Below, piece after piece: positions 37,149 to 45,840 of a stretch of DNA of 64,000 nt. Source of the stretch: Thermophagus sp052400625 (GTDB lineage: Bacteria; Bacteroidota; Bacteroidia; Bacteroidales; Marinilabiliaceae); NCBI GenBank assembly GCA_052400625.1, contig JBQTGH010000010.1, one strand, 5' to 3'. The notes below the pieces were generated by a model. It was not told the DNA's origin and made no database searches. It worked only from the letters and a program-made list of their open reading frames with translations. The position numbers and the translations under genes were made by a program. The stretch's first letter is position 1, and the number at the start of each line of letters is the position of its first letter.

Positions 37149-38363
37149 CTACCTTCCTGTGACATATCTTAATCGGGCCAGTGCGGTGTTGTACCGGCTT
37201 ATGGCTTCTGCTCTGTTTTTTTCATATTTCAGGAGGTTTTGTTGCATACTCAATACTTCATCGAAGTCTTTACCCGCGTTGGCATAGGCGGTGGTTAAAA
37301 GTTTGAGTGCCTGACGGGATTCTCTTATCTGTTCGTCATACAATTGGATGAGCTGTTCCTGTTTTTGAATGGTGAACCATACCTCTTCGTAGAGGGATAG
37401 CAGATTATTGGTTGCTGCCTCTTTTTGCAGGGCGAGGCTTTCCCGGTTTAATTGTGCCTCACGGACAGCAGCTTTGTACTTTTTTCGGTATATGGGCAGT
37501 GAGATTGATACCATGGGCATGATAATATCCTTGCCTCCGTTATCTACCTGGAGGCCGGAGGGGTTACCCACCACCACATAGTCGATGCCGATGCCTGGCC
37601 TGGGCAATCCGTTTTTGCGGGCTACCGCTTCCTCTGCTTTGGACGATTGTTCCATCAGCTCGAGTTTTTGAAGCGCCGGATGGAGCAGGAGAAGCGAATC
37701 TCTGCTGAGTGGCGTCAAAGCATCGTCAAACATTTTCAGGGTATCGGTCACCACCGGTTCCTGCAAAGGTCTGTTGAGTAATTGATTGAGACGGGCCAGG
37801 AGGGGGCGCTCTTCCCGACTGAGAATTTCCAGATTGGTGGCCGACTCTTTTAGGTGAAGGTCTGCTCTCAGGACATCCACCATGTCGCCGTCACCATTCT
37901 CATAGTTCCGGGTGGCGAGCTCTTTCCACGATTTCAACAGGTTGACGTTCTCTCTTTCGATGCGTGTCCACTCTTTTATTTTGGCAATGGCGTAATAGGC
38001 GTCTGCAACGTGGTAATAGAGCCGGTTGCGGGCATCCATAAAATCCTGAAAGCGCGCTTCGGCCGCCAGTGAAGCTACCTTTTCCTTTGCTTTAAGCGTG
38101 CCAAACCAGGGCAGCATCTGCGAAAGCGAAATCTTGACCTCCTGCGGCCCCAGACGAGTCTCCACAGGCGACAAAAAATATCCCAACGACAAGGTAGGGT
38201 CGGGAAATCCCTTCACCTGAGGGATCCTCTGCATCGCTGCTTCAAATGCTTTGTATTTGGACTGAACGTCAGGATTGCTTTGGGCAGCAAGGACGAAAAG
38301 GGAGTCGAGGGGTTGGCTCTGGACATCAAAGGCTGCCATGACCATAATGAAGCCATATATCAT
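37149..38363 (-). CDS. TolC-family outer membrane efflux channel
   Basis: About 404 aa from ATG 38363. The open frame extends 48 codons further upstream, but that part is translation of the dispersed AGAAGCCAGAAG word (giving RFLTSGFWPLASK) and precedes the signal peptide, so the shorter start is preferred. Two OEP repeats are visible (LDSLFVLAAQSNPDVQSKYK; then VSISLPIYRKKYKAAVREAQ). Ends TALARLRYVTGR. It forms the outer membrane exit for the CusA/CusB pump encoded around it. Confidence 0.9.
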   Translation of the reverse strand: MIYGFIMVMAAFDVQSQPLDSLFVLAAQSNPDVQSKYKAFEAAMQRIPQVKGFPDPTLSLGYFLSPVETRLGPQEVKISLSQMLPWFGTLKAKEKVASLAAEARFQDFMDARNRLYYHVADAYYAIAKIKEWTRIERENVNLLKSWKELATRNYENGDGDMVDVLRADLHLKESATNLEILSREERPLLARLNQLLNRPLQEPVVTDTLKMFDDALTPLSRDSLLLLHPALQKLELMEQSSKAEEAVARKNGLPRPGIGIDYVVVGNPSGLQVDNGGKDIIMPMVSISLPIYRKKYKAAVREAQLNRESLALQKEAATNNLLSLYEEVWFTIQKQEQLIQLYDEQIRESRQALKLLTTAYANAGKDFDEVLSMQQNLLKYEKNRAEAISRYNTALARLRYVTGR

Positions 38364-38496
38364 CGTGATGCGGTGTTTGGAAGCCAGAGGCCAGAAGCCA
38401 GAAGTCAGAAAACGGATAGCAGATTCAAATCCTATACGAGTTGAAGTATAATAAAAACTTTTTGTAATTAAGGATCTTATTGTTATGCTGTTGATT

Positions 38497-38865
38497 CTAT
38501 TTTTCATGGGTTATCCAGTTTTTGTGTAACTTGATGAGCATCTTCCCAATTTCTTTTAACTCACAGATAAAATGATTATAAGTGTCATTATCAATGTAAT
38601 GGCATTCCTTTGCGAAGGCAATCCATGTTTCGGTTTCGGAACAAGATCCTAATGCATTGATTAGATGTTGCTTGAAAACCAATTCATAGGCACGTTTGGA
38701 CCATCCTTCCGAAATATTTGCGCTTATTGACCTGGAAGATCTTATAATCTGAGAAGTCAGAGAATATTGCTCTTCCTTTGGAAATTCCCTGGTCATATGA
38801 AAAATATCCATAGCTAATTTGAATGACCTTTTATATACCTTCAAATCGTTGTATGATTTTATCAT
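38497..38865 (-). CDS. Four-helix bundle protein (23S rRNA intervening-sequence type)
   Basis: 122 aa, all helical: YNDLKVYKRSFKLAMDIFHMT, YSLTSQIIRSSRSISANISEGWSK and LGSCSETETWIAFAKECHYI are the family signature. These proteins occur in rRNA intervening sequences and as scattered single genes, often beside mobile or repeat DNA. Here it lies between czcA/cusA and tolC of an efflux operon, 101 bp after the former, with repeat words on both sides. It is probably an insertion into the operon rather than a pump part. Confidence 0.93.
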   Translation of the reverse strand: MIKSYNDLKVYKRSFKLAMDIFHMTREFPKEEQYSLTSQIIRSSRSISANISEGWSKRAYELVFKQHLINALGSCSETETWIAFAKECHYIDNDTYNHFICELKEIGKMLIKLHKNWITHEK

Positions 38866-38966
38866 TTAACAAGGTTTTAAGGGTGTATTTGCTTTTAATG
38901 TGTTGATAATAAATATATGACAAATTAAAATTTTGCGACATTTTTGATGCAGGAAGTCTGAAGAAT

Positions 38967-41900
38967 TTAAGTTATCTGGCCTCTAGCTTCTGACCTCTGA
39001 CTTCTGGCCTCTGCTTTCTGTCTTCTGCTTTCTTCCCTCCAACAGTAAAGTACCGGTACCACAAAGCAGGTGATGGTAGCGGCCAGCATGCCGCCAAATG
39101 AAGGGATGGCCATGGGGACCATGATGTCAGAACCTTTACCGGTGGAAGTGAGCACAGGCAACAGCGCTATGATGGTGGTAGCCGATGTCATCACGGCCGG
39201 GCGGATACGGCGGGAGGCACCATCCAGCACCGCCTGGCGGATCTCCCCGATGGTGGAAGGACGCTGTTTCCGGAAGCTCTGATCCAGATAGGTACCCATC
39301 AGCACGCCGTCGTCGGTGGCCAGTCCGAACAAGGCAATGAAGCCTACCCATACCGCCACGCTCAGGTTAACTGTATCTACCTGAAACAAATCGCGCATGG
39401 AGGTTCCGAAGAGGGAAAAGTCGGCAAACCAGCCCTGGCCGTAAAGCCATAACAGAATGAATCCTCCGCTGAAAGCCATGGCAATGCCGCTGAAGATCAT
39501 CAGAGAGGTGGATATCGATTTAAACTGAAAATAAAGAATCAGAAAAACTATAACCAGCACCAGAGGGACAATGACCGACAGTCGCTTTTCGGCTCTCACC
39601 TGATTTTCGTAATTGCCCGAAAACCTATAGCTGACGCCCGCCGGGACGGTGAGACTTCCATCCTCAATTCTCGCCTGAATGGCTTTTTGTGCATCGCTCA
39701 CCACATTTACCTCGGCATATCCATCGCGCTTATCGAAGAGTACATAGCCGGTCAGAAATGTGTCTTCGCTTTTAATTACCTGGGGTCCACGTACATATTC
39801 GATGGATACCAATTGTGTTAGAGGAATCTGTTCCCCGGATGGGGTGGCAAACAGTATGTTTTCCATTGCCTGAGGGTCTCCTCTGAGTTCACGCGGATAT
39901 CTTACCCTCACCGGGTAGCGTTCACGCCCTTCGATGGTATAGGTGAGGGGCATGCCTCCTATGGCCGTTTCGATGGTTTGCAGCACATCCTCCACGCTCA
40001 GACCGTAACGCCCGATTTCCGTCCTGTTGATGTTTAGGTGAAGGTAGGGTTTCCCGATTACGCGGTCGGCAAATACCGATTCGGCTTTGACCGACGGCAC
40101 CTCTTTCAGTATTTTTTCCAGTTCCATACCAAAGGCTTCGATGGTTTTAAGGTCGGGACCATAAACCTTGATGCCCATGGGTGCCCGCATGCCGGTTTGC
40201 AGCATCACCAGACGCGTTTCGATGGGCTGCAGCTTTGGTGCCGAGGTAACCCCCGGTATTTGTGTGGCTTTCACAATCTCGTTCCAGATGTCGTCAGGAC
40301 TTTGAATCTGTTTTCTCCAGTTGCGGAAATAGAGGCCGTCGTCATCGGGTATCAGGTCATCTTTTCCAATCCCTTGTTCCAGTGCTTCATCATTGGTCAG
40401 GGTATCCCCCTTTTGGGTGATGAAGCGACCTCGGTTGTCGGTCCGGAACCGCATGCGCCGGCCACGCTCATCCAGCGCATATTCGGATTTATACTGGATG
40501 ATGTTTTCGAACATGGATACGGGTGCCGGGTCAAGGGCCGATTCAACCCTTCCCAGTTTTCCGACGGCCAGCTCCACCTCCGGGATAGCGCTTACCAGCA
40601 TGTCGAGCTGTGCCAGTACTTTCAGGTTATAGGCCATGCCCGAGTGGGGCATCGATGTAGGCATCAGCAGGAAGCTGCCTTCGTCGAGGGACGGCATAAA
40701 CTCTTTCCCTATGCCGGGGAAGGTATGTGTTAGCGTCGACCATACTTTGGTGGGACGTATATTCCAACCAATGGTGTCGAAGCCTTTGGCCACAAAGCCA
40801 AAAACGGTGCTGAAGCCAAGCCAGATGACCACCCCGGCCACCACCAGCGTGGCGGGAATTGTCAGAAACCCCGCTTTGTGTTCCAGGGCCCATTGCAATA
40901 CAGGCTTGTAAAACCGTTCCAACAAGATAAAGAAACCCAGAACCAGCCCAACGATTAATACCACAAACAATGTGTTGAGAAGCGTGCTTTTCCCCGGTCC
41001 CAGCGGCAGCCAGTAGCCGGCCAGCAGCCAAAGCACCGCAATGACAGATATGATTAGGGCGGAATGATGAATAACCCAATGGTACCATCTTTTTGTCCCG
41101 GCATCGGGTAATTTGAAAAATAGTTTTCCTAACCCCGTGAGACCAAAGAGCAGCAGTATGGTTCCGCCCCAGGTGTAACCTGTGATCAGAGCGGTAAGAC
41201 CTGTTACTGTCAATAGTCCGTTTCCCCATACCGCCACTTTGCGACTGCCCGAACGAATCCCGAAAAACCAGTGGGCCAGCGTGGGAAGAATCATCAGTGA
41301 TACCAGCAATGCGGCTACCAAAGCAAACGTCTTGGTGAAGGCCAATGGTCCAAACAGCTTTCCTTCGGCACCCTGCATGGTAAAAACGGGTATGAAGCTG
41401 ACGATGGTGGTCGATACGGCCGTCAGAATGGCGGAGGAGACTTCCGAGGCACCCTTATATATGGTGTTGATGAGTTTTTCATCGGGCGATGCTTCTTCCA
41501 TGCGCTTGACGATGTTTTCGGAAAGGATGATCCCCAGATCGACCATGGTGCCGATGGCGATGGCAATGCCCGACAGCGCCACTATGTTGGCTGTAACACC
41601 AAAATAACGCATGGCAATGAAGACCATCAGCACGGCTATGGGCAGCAGGGCCGAGATCATCACCGACGCTCTGAGGTTGTATATCATTACAACGATTACC
41701 AGTATGGTGATGAGTATCTGAAGGGAAAGGGCCGATTCCAGCGTTCCCAGCGTTTCGTAGATGAGTTCCGATCGGTCGTAGAAGGGCACTATGGTCAGCT
41801 GACTTTCGGTTCCGTCGGCCAGCACCTTACGGGGTAGGCCGGGATTGATCTCTTTTATTTTCTCCTTGATGTTTTCAATAACCTCCAGCGGGTTTGCACC

Positions 41901-42827
41901 ATAGCGGGCCACCACTACACCCCCAACCACTTCGGCGCCGTCTTTGTCGAGAGCCCCTCGCCGCGTGGCCGGACCTACAGTGACGGTGGCCACATCTTTC
42001 AGGCGTATGGGCACATGGTTGTGAACCTCTACTACCGTCTCTTCTATATCTTTAAGGCTTTTGATGGTTCCGAGCCCGCGCACCAGATATTCGGCCTGGT
42101 TGATTTCCATGGTTTGTGCGCCGGCGTCGCGGTTCGAGTTTTTTACCGCAGCAACAATCTTTTTCAGCGGTATGTTGTAAGCTTTCAGTGCCGAAGGATC
42201 CACATCGATCTGGTACTCTTTGACGAATCCTCCTGCCGAGGCCACTTCGGCCACGCCTTCGGCGGCGTTAAGACCATATTTGACGTAGAAATCCTGTACC
42301 GTCCGAATCTCCTGAAGGTCCCACCCCCCGGTGGGATTACCCTCGTTGTCACGTCCTTCGATGGTGTACCAGAACACCTGGCCCAAAGCGGTGGCGTCGG
42401 GTCCCAGGGTGGGTTGCACCCCCCGGGGCAACAATCCCGCAGGTATAGAGCTGAGACGCTCCAGTATGCGTGAGCGCGACCAGTAAAACTCTATATCCTC
42501 CTTAAAGATGATGTAGATGCTCGAAAAGCCAAACATCGATGAGCTGCGGATGCTCTTAACGCCGGGGATACCCAACAGATAGGTGGTGAGTGGGTAGGTG
42601 ATTTGGTCCTCAATGTCCTGAGGCGAGCGACCTTTCCACTCGGTGAATACAATTTGCTGGTTCTCCCCAATATCGGGAATGGCATCCACCGGAACCGGAT
42701 CGGAGGGCAGCGGGCCAAGGTCCCACCCAAACGGTGAGGTGGAGATACCCCAAACAACCAGGCCTATAAGCACCAGGGTGGTGACCAGCTTATTCTCCAG
42801 AAAGTATTTTATTATTCTGTTAAGCAT
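38967..42827 (-). CDS. CusA/CzcA-family RND efflux pump, Cu/Ag type
   Basis: 1286 aa, longer than the usual 1040-1050, with extra hydrophobic segments around residues 525-660 between the first and second halves. Key parts: RIIKYFLENKLVTTLVL at the start, PVDAIPDIGENQQIV, TM4 motif SGIAIAIGTMVDLGIIL with acidic residues for proton transfer, DPAPVSMFENII and GMRAPMGIKVYG with methionines as in CusA, and FALFGLATDDGVLMGTYL. The Met placement suggests copper or silver. The last 19 residues (rich in Arg, Gln, Ala, Glu) are encoded by the GCCAGAAG repeat word, so the natural C-terminus has been extended or replaced. Part of the operon running from 43568 to 34755. Confidence 0.94.
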   Translation of the reverse strand: MLNRIIKYFLENKLVTTLVLIGLVVWGISTSPFGWDLGPLPSDPVPVDAIPDIGENQQIVFTEWKGRSPQDIEDQITYPLTTYLLGIPGVKSIRSSSMFGFSSIYIIFKEDIEFYWSRSRILERLSSIPAGLLPRGVQPTLGPDATALGQVFWYTIEGRDNEGNPTGGWDLQEIRTVQDFYVKYGLNAAEGVAEVASAGGFVKEYQIDVDPSALKAYNIPLKKIVAAVKNSNRDAGAQTMEINQAEYLVRGLGTIKSLKDIEETVVEVHNHVPIRLKDVATVTVGPATRRGALDKDGAEVVGGVVVARYGANPLEVIENIKEKIKEINPGLPRKVLADGTESQLTIVPFYDRSELIYETLGTLESALSLQILITILVIVVMIYNLRASVMISALLPIAVLMVFIAMRYFGVTANIVALSGIAIAIGTMVDLGIILSENIVKRMEEASPDEKLINTIYKGASEVSSAILTAVSTTIVSFIPVFTMQGAEGKLFGPLAFTKTFALVAALLVSLMILPTLAHWFFGIRSGSRKVAVWGNGLLTVTGLTALITGYTWGGTILLLFGLTGLGKLFFKLPDAGTKRWYHWVIHHSALIISVIAVLWLLAGYWLPLGPGKSTLLNTLFVVLIVGLVLGFFILLERFYKPVLQWALEHKAGFLTIPATLVVAGVVIWLGFSTVFGFVAKGFDTIGWNIRPTKVWSTLTHTFPGIGKEFMPSLDEGSFLLMPTSMPHSGMAYNLKVLAQLDMLVSAIPEVELAVGKLGRVESALDPAPVSMFENIIQYKSEYALDERGRRMRFRTDNRGRFITQKGDTLTNDEALEQGIGKDDLIPDDDGLYFRNWRKQIQSPDDIWNEIVKATQIPGVTSAPKLQPIETRLVMLQTGMRAPMGIKVYGPDLKTIEAFGMELEKILKEVPSVKAESVFADRVIGKPYLHLNINRTEIGRYGLSVEDVLQTIETAIGGMPLTYTIEGRERYPVRVRYPRELRGDPQAMENILFATPSGEQIPLTQLVSIEYVRGPQVIKSEDTFLTGYVLFDKRDGYAEVNVVSDAQKAIQARIEDGSLTVPAGVSYRFSGNYENQVRAEKRLSVIVPLVLVIVFLILYFQFKSISTSLMIFSGIAMAFSGGFILLWLYGQGWFADFSLFGTSMRDLFQVDTVNLSVAVWVGFIALFGLATDDGVLMGTYLDQSFRKQRPSTIGEIRQAVLDGASRRIRPAVMTSATTIIALLPVLTSTGKGSDIMVPMAIPSFGGMLAATITCFVVPVLYCWREESRRQKAEARSQRSEARGQIT

Positions 42828-42879
42828 GTTGTAGTTTTTGAAACGAAACCAATTTAACCAGGAAAGTTTATCACATTAA

Positions 42880-43190
42880 GAATTTTATACCTAAAAGGCA
42901 CGGGCAGAGGCCGGAAGCCAGAAGCCGGAAACCAGAAAATTGATTTTTTGATATACAATGGAAATAGATAGAAATAAATTGATATAGGTAGTTTATTTAT
43001 CCGGGTATCTGATTTCTATTTTCTTACCTCCGGGTTTTTATCTACAGTGACCGGACTAATCTATTAACCGGAAAGCTGAAATAAACTAAACTCTTTTTAC
43101 TTCGCACTGTCCACTAATGACTAATCACTAATTAACTAATCGCTAATTGACTATTGACTAAATCCCCTTCCTGCCTATGCATATGAGGCA
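42880..43190. repeat. Repeat-word block between HYC_CC_PP gene and cusA
   Basis: About 300 bp without a gene. GGCCGGAAGCCAGAAG words at 42905-42940, GGAAATAGATAGAAATAAA words at 42958-42990, and a degenerate CTAATGACTAATCACTAA array at 43100-43160. A TTAGTGATTTGTCATTAGTC version of the last word is at 49950-49980. Confidence 0.7.
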
Positions 43191-43568
43191 TCACAACAGA
43201 TAGGTTTGTACCAATGCCAATCGGCGGAGGGTGGTGACTAATGGCGGCGGATCGGAATAGTTTATTGAAGTATCCGTGCTTAAGGTAGCAAAAGGTTTTA
43301 CCACATCGATCGGAGACGGTAAAACAATGTCGGTGAAATGAAAATTTTCTGGTTCCCCGGTTGTGTGGCCCATCAAAAAATCATCGTCTACACGGAAAAA
43401 CTGCGTCTCGGTGTGGCAGCACGAGCCTTCGTCGCAGCAGGCCGCAACCACCGGTTTCAGCTCAACCGACTTCAGTTGTTGACCACAATAATGCTTAGAA
43501 ACAGCCAGGCCCGTTGTCGAGATGAGCAACAGGAAGGTTATAACCATATTTGTAACCGCTCTAAGCAT
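43191..43568 (-). CDS. HYC_CC_PP family small Cys/His protein
   Basis: 125 aa. Signal-like N-terminus (MVITFLLLISTTGLAVSKHYC). The named family features are all present: HYC near residue 27, CC pairs in VVAACCDEGSCCHTE near residue 45, and PP in YSDPPPLVTTL near the C-terminus. This family is found next to copper/heavy-metal RND pumps in Bacteroidota. It is the first gene of the cusA operon, 363 bp upstream. A periplasmic metal-binding helper role is inferred. Confidence 0.85.
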   Translation of the reverse strand: MLRAVTNMVITFLLLISTTGLAVSKHYCGQQLKSVELKPVVAACCDEGSCCHTETQFFRVDDDFLMGHTTGEPENFHFTDIVLPSPIDVVKPFATLSTDTSINYSDPPPLVTTLRRLALVQTYLL

Positions 43569-43574
43569 TTCGTT

Positions 43575-43885
43575 TCTTGTAATAATTTGTATTTGAGGGA
43601 AGCGTTAAAGACTATTCCCCCCGACGGGCCAAAGAACTGAATTTCAATTCGGCCGTTATACCAAACACAAAAATAACCCCTGAAACCCGGTTTTGTTTTA
43701 CACAATTTTCGGAAAAACTTACAAAGGCAGATAGGCTGTTTGGCGTTTGAGGAATGCCGGAAGCCGGAGGCCAGAGGCCAGAAGCCAGATATAACAGGAT
43801 ATAAATAGATATAAAATAGAAATAGATAGAAATGAACCAGGAATTGAAGGCGAAATTATTGATGTGGTATATGAGGTAATTCGGG
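43575..43885. repeat. Spacer with repeat words downstream of RAYT copy 1
   Basis: Upstream of the HYC_CC_PP gene it must hold that operon's promoter; a TATTTTTG at 43675-43668 (minus) is a -7 candidate without a good -33 box. GCCGGAGGCCAGAGGCCAGA words at 43750-43790 and GATATAAATAGATATA words follow, then CAGGAATTGAAGGCGAAATT at 43834-43853. This last text recurs after RAYT copy 3 at 45235-45254 as part of the repeated unit. Confidence 0.6.
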
Positions 43886-44470
43886 TCAAGGATGAAATTT
43901 ATTTCCTGACCATTTTAATGGGTTGTTTATGATGTATTTCGAAATGTTATAAAACGATTTTTCGTTTCTGATAATGTAGTCGTGATAGCGAGGTTGCCAT
44001 GCAAAATGGGGGTTGATTTGTCGGGCATTTTTTGTGACGCCAATTTTAAAACCCCGAATGATGGATGCCAGATTTTGTGATTGTGGCCCAAATTGATTTT
44101 TAGGGGCGTTTTGGGGGTACATGTCAGGTTCGCAAAATTTTGCGACCCTGACCGCGTCCCCTACATGCGCCCCGACCATCTGTCCATGATTACGCCCATC
44201 ATCGGGTTTGTTGATGATAATAATTCCATGCACATGGTCGGGAATGATGACATGCGCCCCCAATACCACAAACGGAAAATGTTTGGGTATTTCGTGCCAA
44301 CACGAATTGGCAATATGCCCGATGGGGGATAATTCCATCCGACCGTCTAACACATCCCCGAAAAAACATTCCCGGTTCCTGGTGCAAATGGTCACAAAAT
44401 AGGCCGCATTCCATCCATAATCCCAAAACCGGGCGCGGGTAGTGGTGCCGCGGTATTTGTTGAGAAAAAA
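43886..44470 (-). CDS. REP-associated tyrosine transposase (RAYT), copy 1, start lost
   Basis: The conserved body runs from FLNKYRGTTTRARFWDYG to NPLKWSGNKFHP, 194 codons. It holds AAYFVTICTRNRECFFG, IPDHVHGIIII (HUH metal site, with His-Val-His) and the C-terminal KNQFGPQSQNLASIIRGFKIGVTK. The catalytic Tyr is expected in the helix after this. At the place where copy 2 has ATG there is none; the frame runs 76 codons further upstream into out-of-frame sequence of copy 2. So the gene lost its start or depends on a fused one. A palindrome sits in frame at 44122-44153. RAYTs are single-copy transposases thought to spread REP hairpins. Confidence 0.75.
   Translation of the reverse strand, partial: FFLNKYRGTTTRARFWDYGWNAAYFVTICTRNRECFFGDVLDGRMELSPIGHIANSCWHEIPKHFPFVVLGAHVIIPDHVHGIIIINKPDDGRNHGQMVGAHVGDAVRVAKFCEPDMYPQNAPKNQFGPQSQNLASIIRGFKIGVTKNARQINPHFAWQPRYHDYIIRNEKSFYNISKYIINNPLKWSGNKFHP
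44122..44153. repeat. In-frame palindromic insert, RAYT copy 1
   Basis: 32-bp inverted repeat around the core CGCAAAATTTTGCG, imperfect at the outer arm (AGGTT against ACCCT, and a terminal mismatch). It encodes part of a VRVAKFCEPDMYP segment inside the transposase. Confidence 0.8.
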
Positions 44471-44495
44471 CGTAGGGTATATGGTGACATAAAAA

Positions 44496-45071
44496 TTATC
44501 GGGATTTATCCCGAGCCCATTTCCCCGGATTGTTAATGATGTATCTTGAAATGTTATAAAACGATTTTTCGTTTCTGATAATGTGGTCGTGATAACGGGG
44601 TTGCCATGCAAAATGGGGGTTGATTTGTCGGGCATTTTTGGTGACGCCAATTTTAAACCCGCGAATGATGGATGCCAGATTTTGTGATTGTGGCCCAAAT
44701 TGATTTTTGGGGTACCTGTCAGGGGCGCAAAATTTTGCGCCCCTGACAGGGTTCCCTACATGCGCCCCGACCATCTGTCCATGATTGCGTCCATCATCGG
44801 GTTTGTTGATGATAATAATGCCATGCACATGGTCGGGCATGATGACATGCGCCCCCAATACCACAAACGGAAAATGTTTGGGTATTTCGTGCCAACACGA
44901 ATTGGCTATATGCCCGATGGGGGATAATTCCATGCGACCATCCACCACATCCCCGAAAAAACATTCCCGGTCCCTGGTGCATATGGTTACAAAATAGGCC
45001 GCATTCCATCCGTAATCCCAAAACCGGGCGCGGGTAGTGGTGCCGCGGTATTTGTTGAGAAATTTTTTCAT
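44496..45071 (-). CDS. REP-associated tyrosine transposase (RAYT), copy 2, full length
   Basis: 191 aa, the only copy with a proper start (KKFLNKYRGTTTRARFWDYG). Y1_Tnp/IS200-like fold: AAYFVTICTRDRECFFG, MELSPIGHIANSCWHEIPKHF, VVLGAHVIMPDHVHGIIII with the HUH pair, QNLASIIRGFKIGVTKNARQ, and a C-terminal helix with YHDHIIRNEKSFYNISRYII (candidate catalytic Tyr). Length is typical for RAYTs. A 36-bp perfect palindrome is inserted in frame at 44715-44750 between the HUH site and the C-terminal domain. A 16-bp palindrome at 44499-44514 (TCGGGATTTATCCCGA) spans its last codons. Confidence 0.9.
   Translation of the reverse strand: MKKFLNKYRGTTTRARFWDYGWNAAYFVTICTRDRECFFGDVVDGRMELSPIGHIANSCWHEIPKHFPFVVLGAHVIMPDHVHGIIIINKPDDGRNHGQMVGAHVGNPVRGAKFCAPDRYPKNQFGPQSQNLASIIRGFKIGVTKNARQINPHFAWQPRYHDHIIRNEKSFYNISRYIINNPGKWARDKSR
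44715..44750. repeat. In-frame palindromic insert, RAYT copy 2
   Basis: 36-bp perfect inverted repeat centred on GCGCAAAATTTTGCGC with flanks CCTGTCAGGG and CCCTGACAGG. It encodes NPVRGAKFCAPDR within the protein. Compared with copy 3, the pair GGGGCG/CGCCCC is replaced by GGGTCG/CGACCC, which keeps both arms complementary. Confidence 0.9.
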
Positions 45072-45277
45072 CTGTACTATCTGACGGAACGTGCTTTCGG
45101 TTTACATACCCAATTGGGGGATTGATACAAATTTAAAATTTTTCTCGTCAGATTGCTGTTCGGTTTTAGTATTGGGAATGTTGAGAAGCCAGAAGTCAGA
45201 AGTCAGATTTAACAGGATATAGGTAGAAACGCACCAGGAATTGAAAGCGAAATTATCGATGTGGTAATTGAGGTAAT

Positions 45278-45577
45278 TCAGGTCATTTGGTAAAATTTTT
45301 CACCAGTCCATTTCCCCGGATTGTTAATGATGTATTTCGAAATGTTATAAAACGATTTTTCATTTCTGATAATGTGGTCGTGATAGCGAGGTTGCCATGC
45401 AAAATGGGGGTTGATTTGTCGGGCATTTTTGGTGACGCCAATTTTAAACCCGCGAATGATGGATGCCAGGTTTTGTGATTGTGGCCCAAATTGATTTTTG
45501 GGTGCGTTTTTGGGGTACATGTCAGGGTCGCAAAATTTTGCGACCCTGACAGGGTTCCCGACATGCGTCCCGACCAT
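45278..45577 (-). pseudogene. RAYT copy 3, 5'-truncated remnant
   Basis: Only the C-terminal half remains: the frame starts at MVGTHVGNPVRVAKFC and runs through NQFGPQSQNLASIIRGFKIG to NPGKWTGEKFYQMT. The HUH half is absent; sequence upstream of about 45580 is unrelated. It keeps a perfect 32-bp palindrome at 45520-45551. It is followed by the same repeat-word tail as copy 1. Confidence 0.85.
45520..45551. repeat. In-frame palindromic insert, RAYT copy 3
   Basis: 32-bp perfect inverted repeat with core TCGCAAAATTTTGCGA and outer arms TGTCAGGG/CCCTGACA. Same position in the reading frame as in copies 1 and 2. Confidence 0.88.
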
Positions 45578-45840
45578 TTTTCTCTAATGTCTATTTGTGT
45601 CGAATAAATTATTAAAAAATATTGACAATCGTGTTGGCATTTATTAATTTTATGTCTGTTAATTTATTACTGTTGGTGTGTGGTAAAGTCTAATGATAAG
45701 TTGATTGATGCTTTTGATTAATATAATACTTCACAAAGCTCTTTGGTTTTTGAGGATTGTTTTTGAATTAGGTATGTAGCCTGTAATTAAACAGTTTTTT
45801 ATGAGTAATCCATCCAATTAAGGGCTGAGAATAGTTCAAA

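Noticed and set aside
40038..40733. 231-codon antisense frame in the CusA gene
   Set aside because: Shadow of a clear RND pump; no domain.
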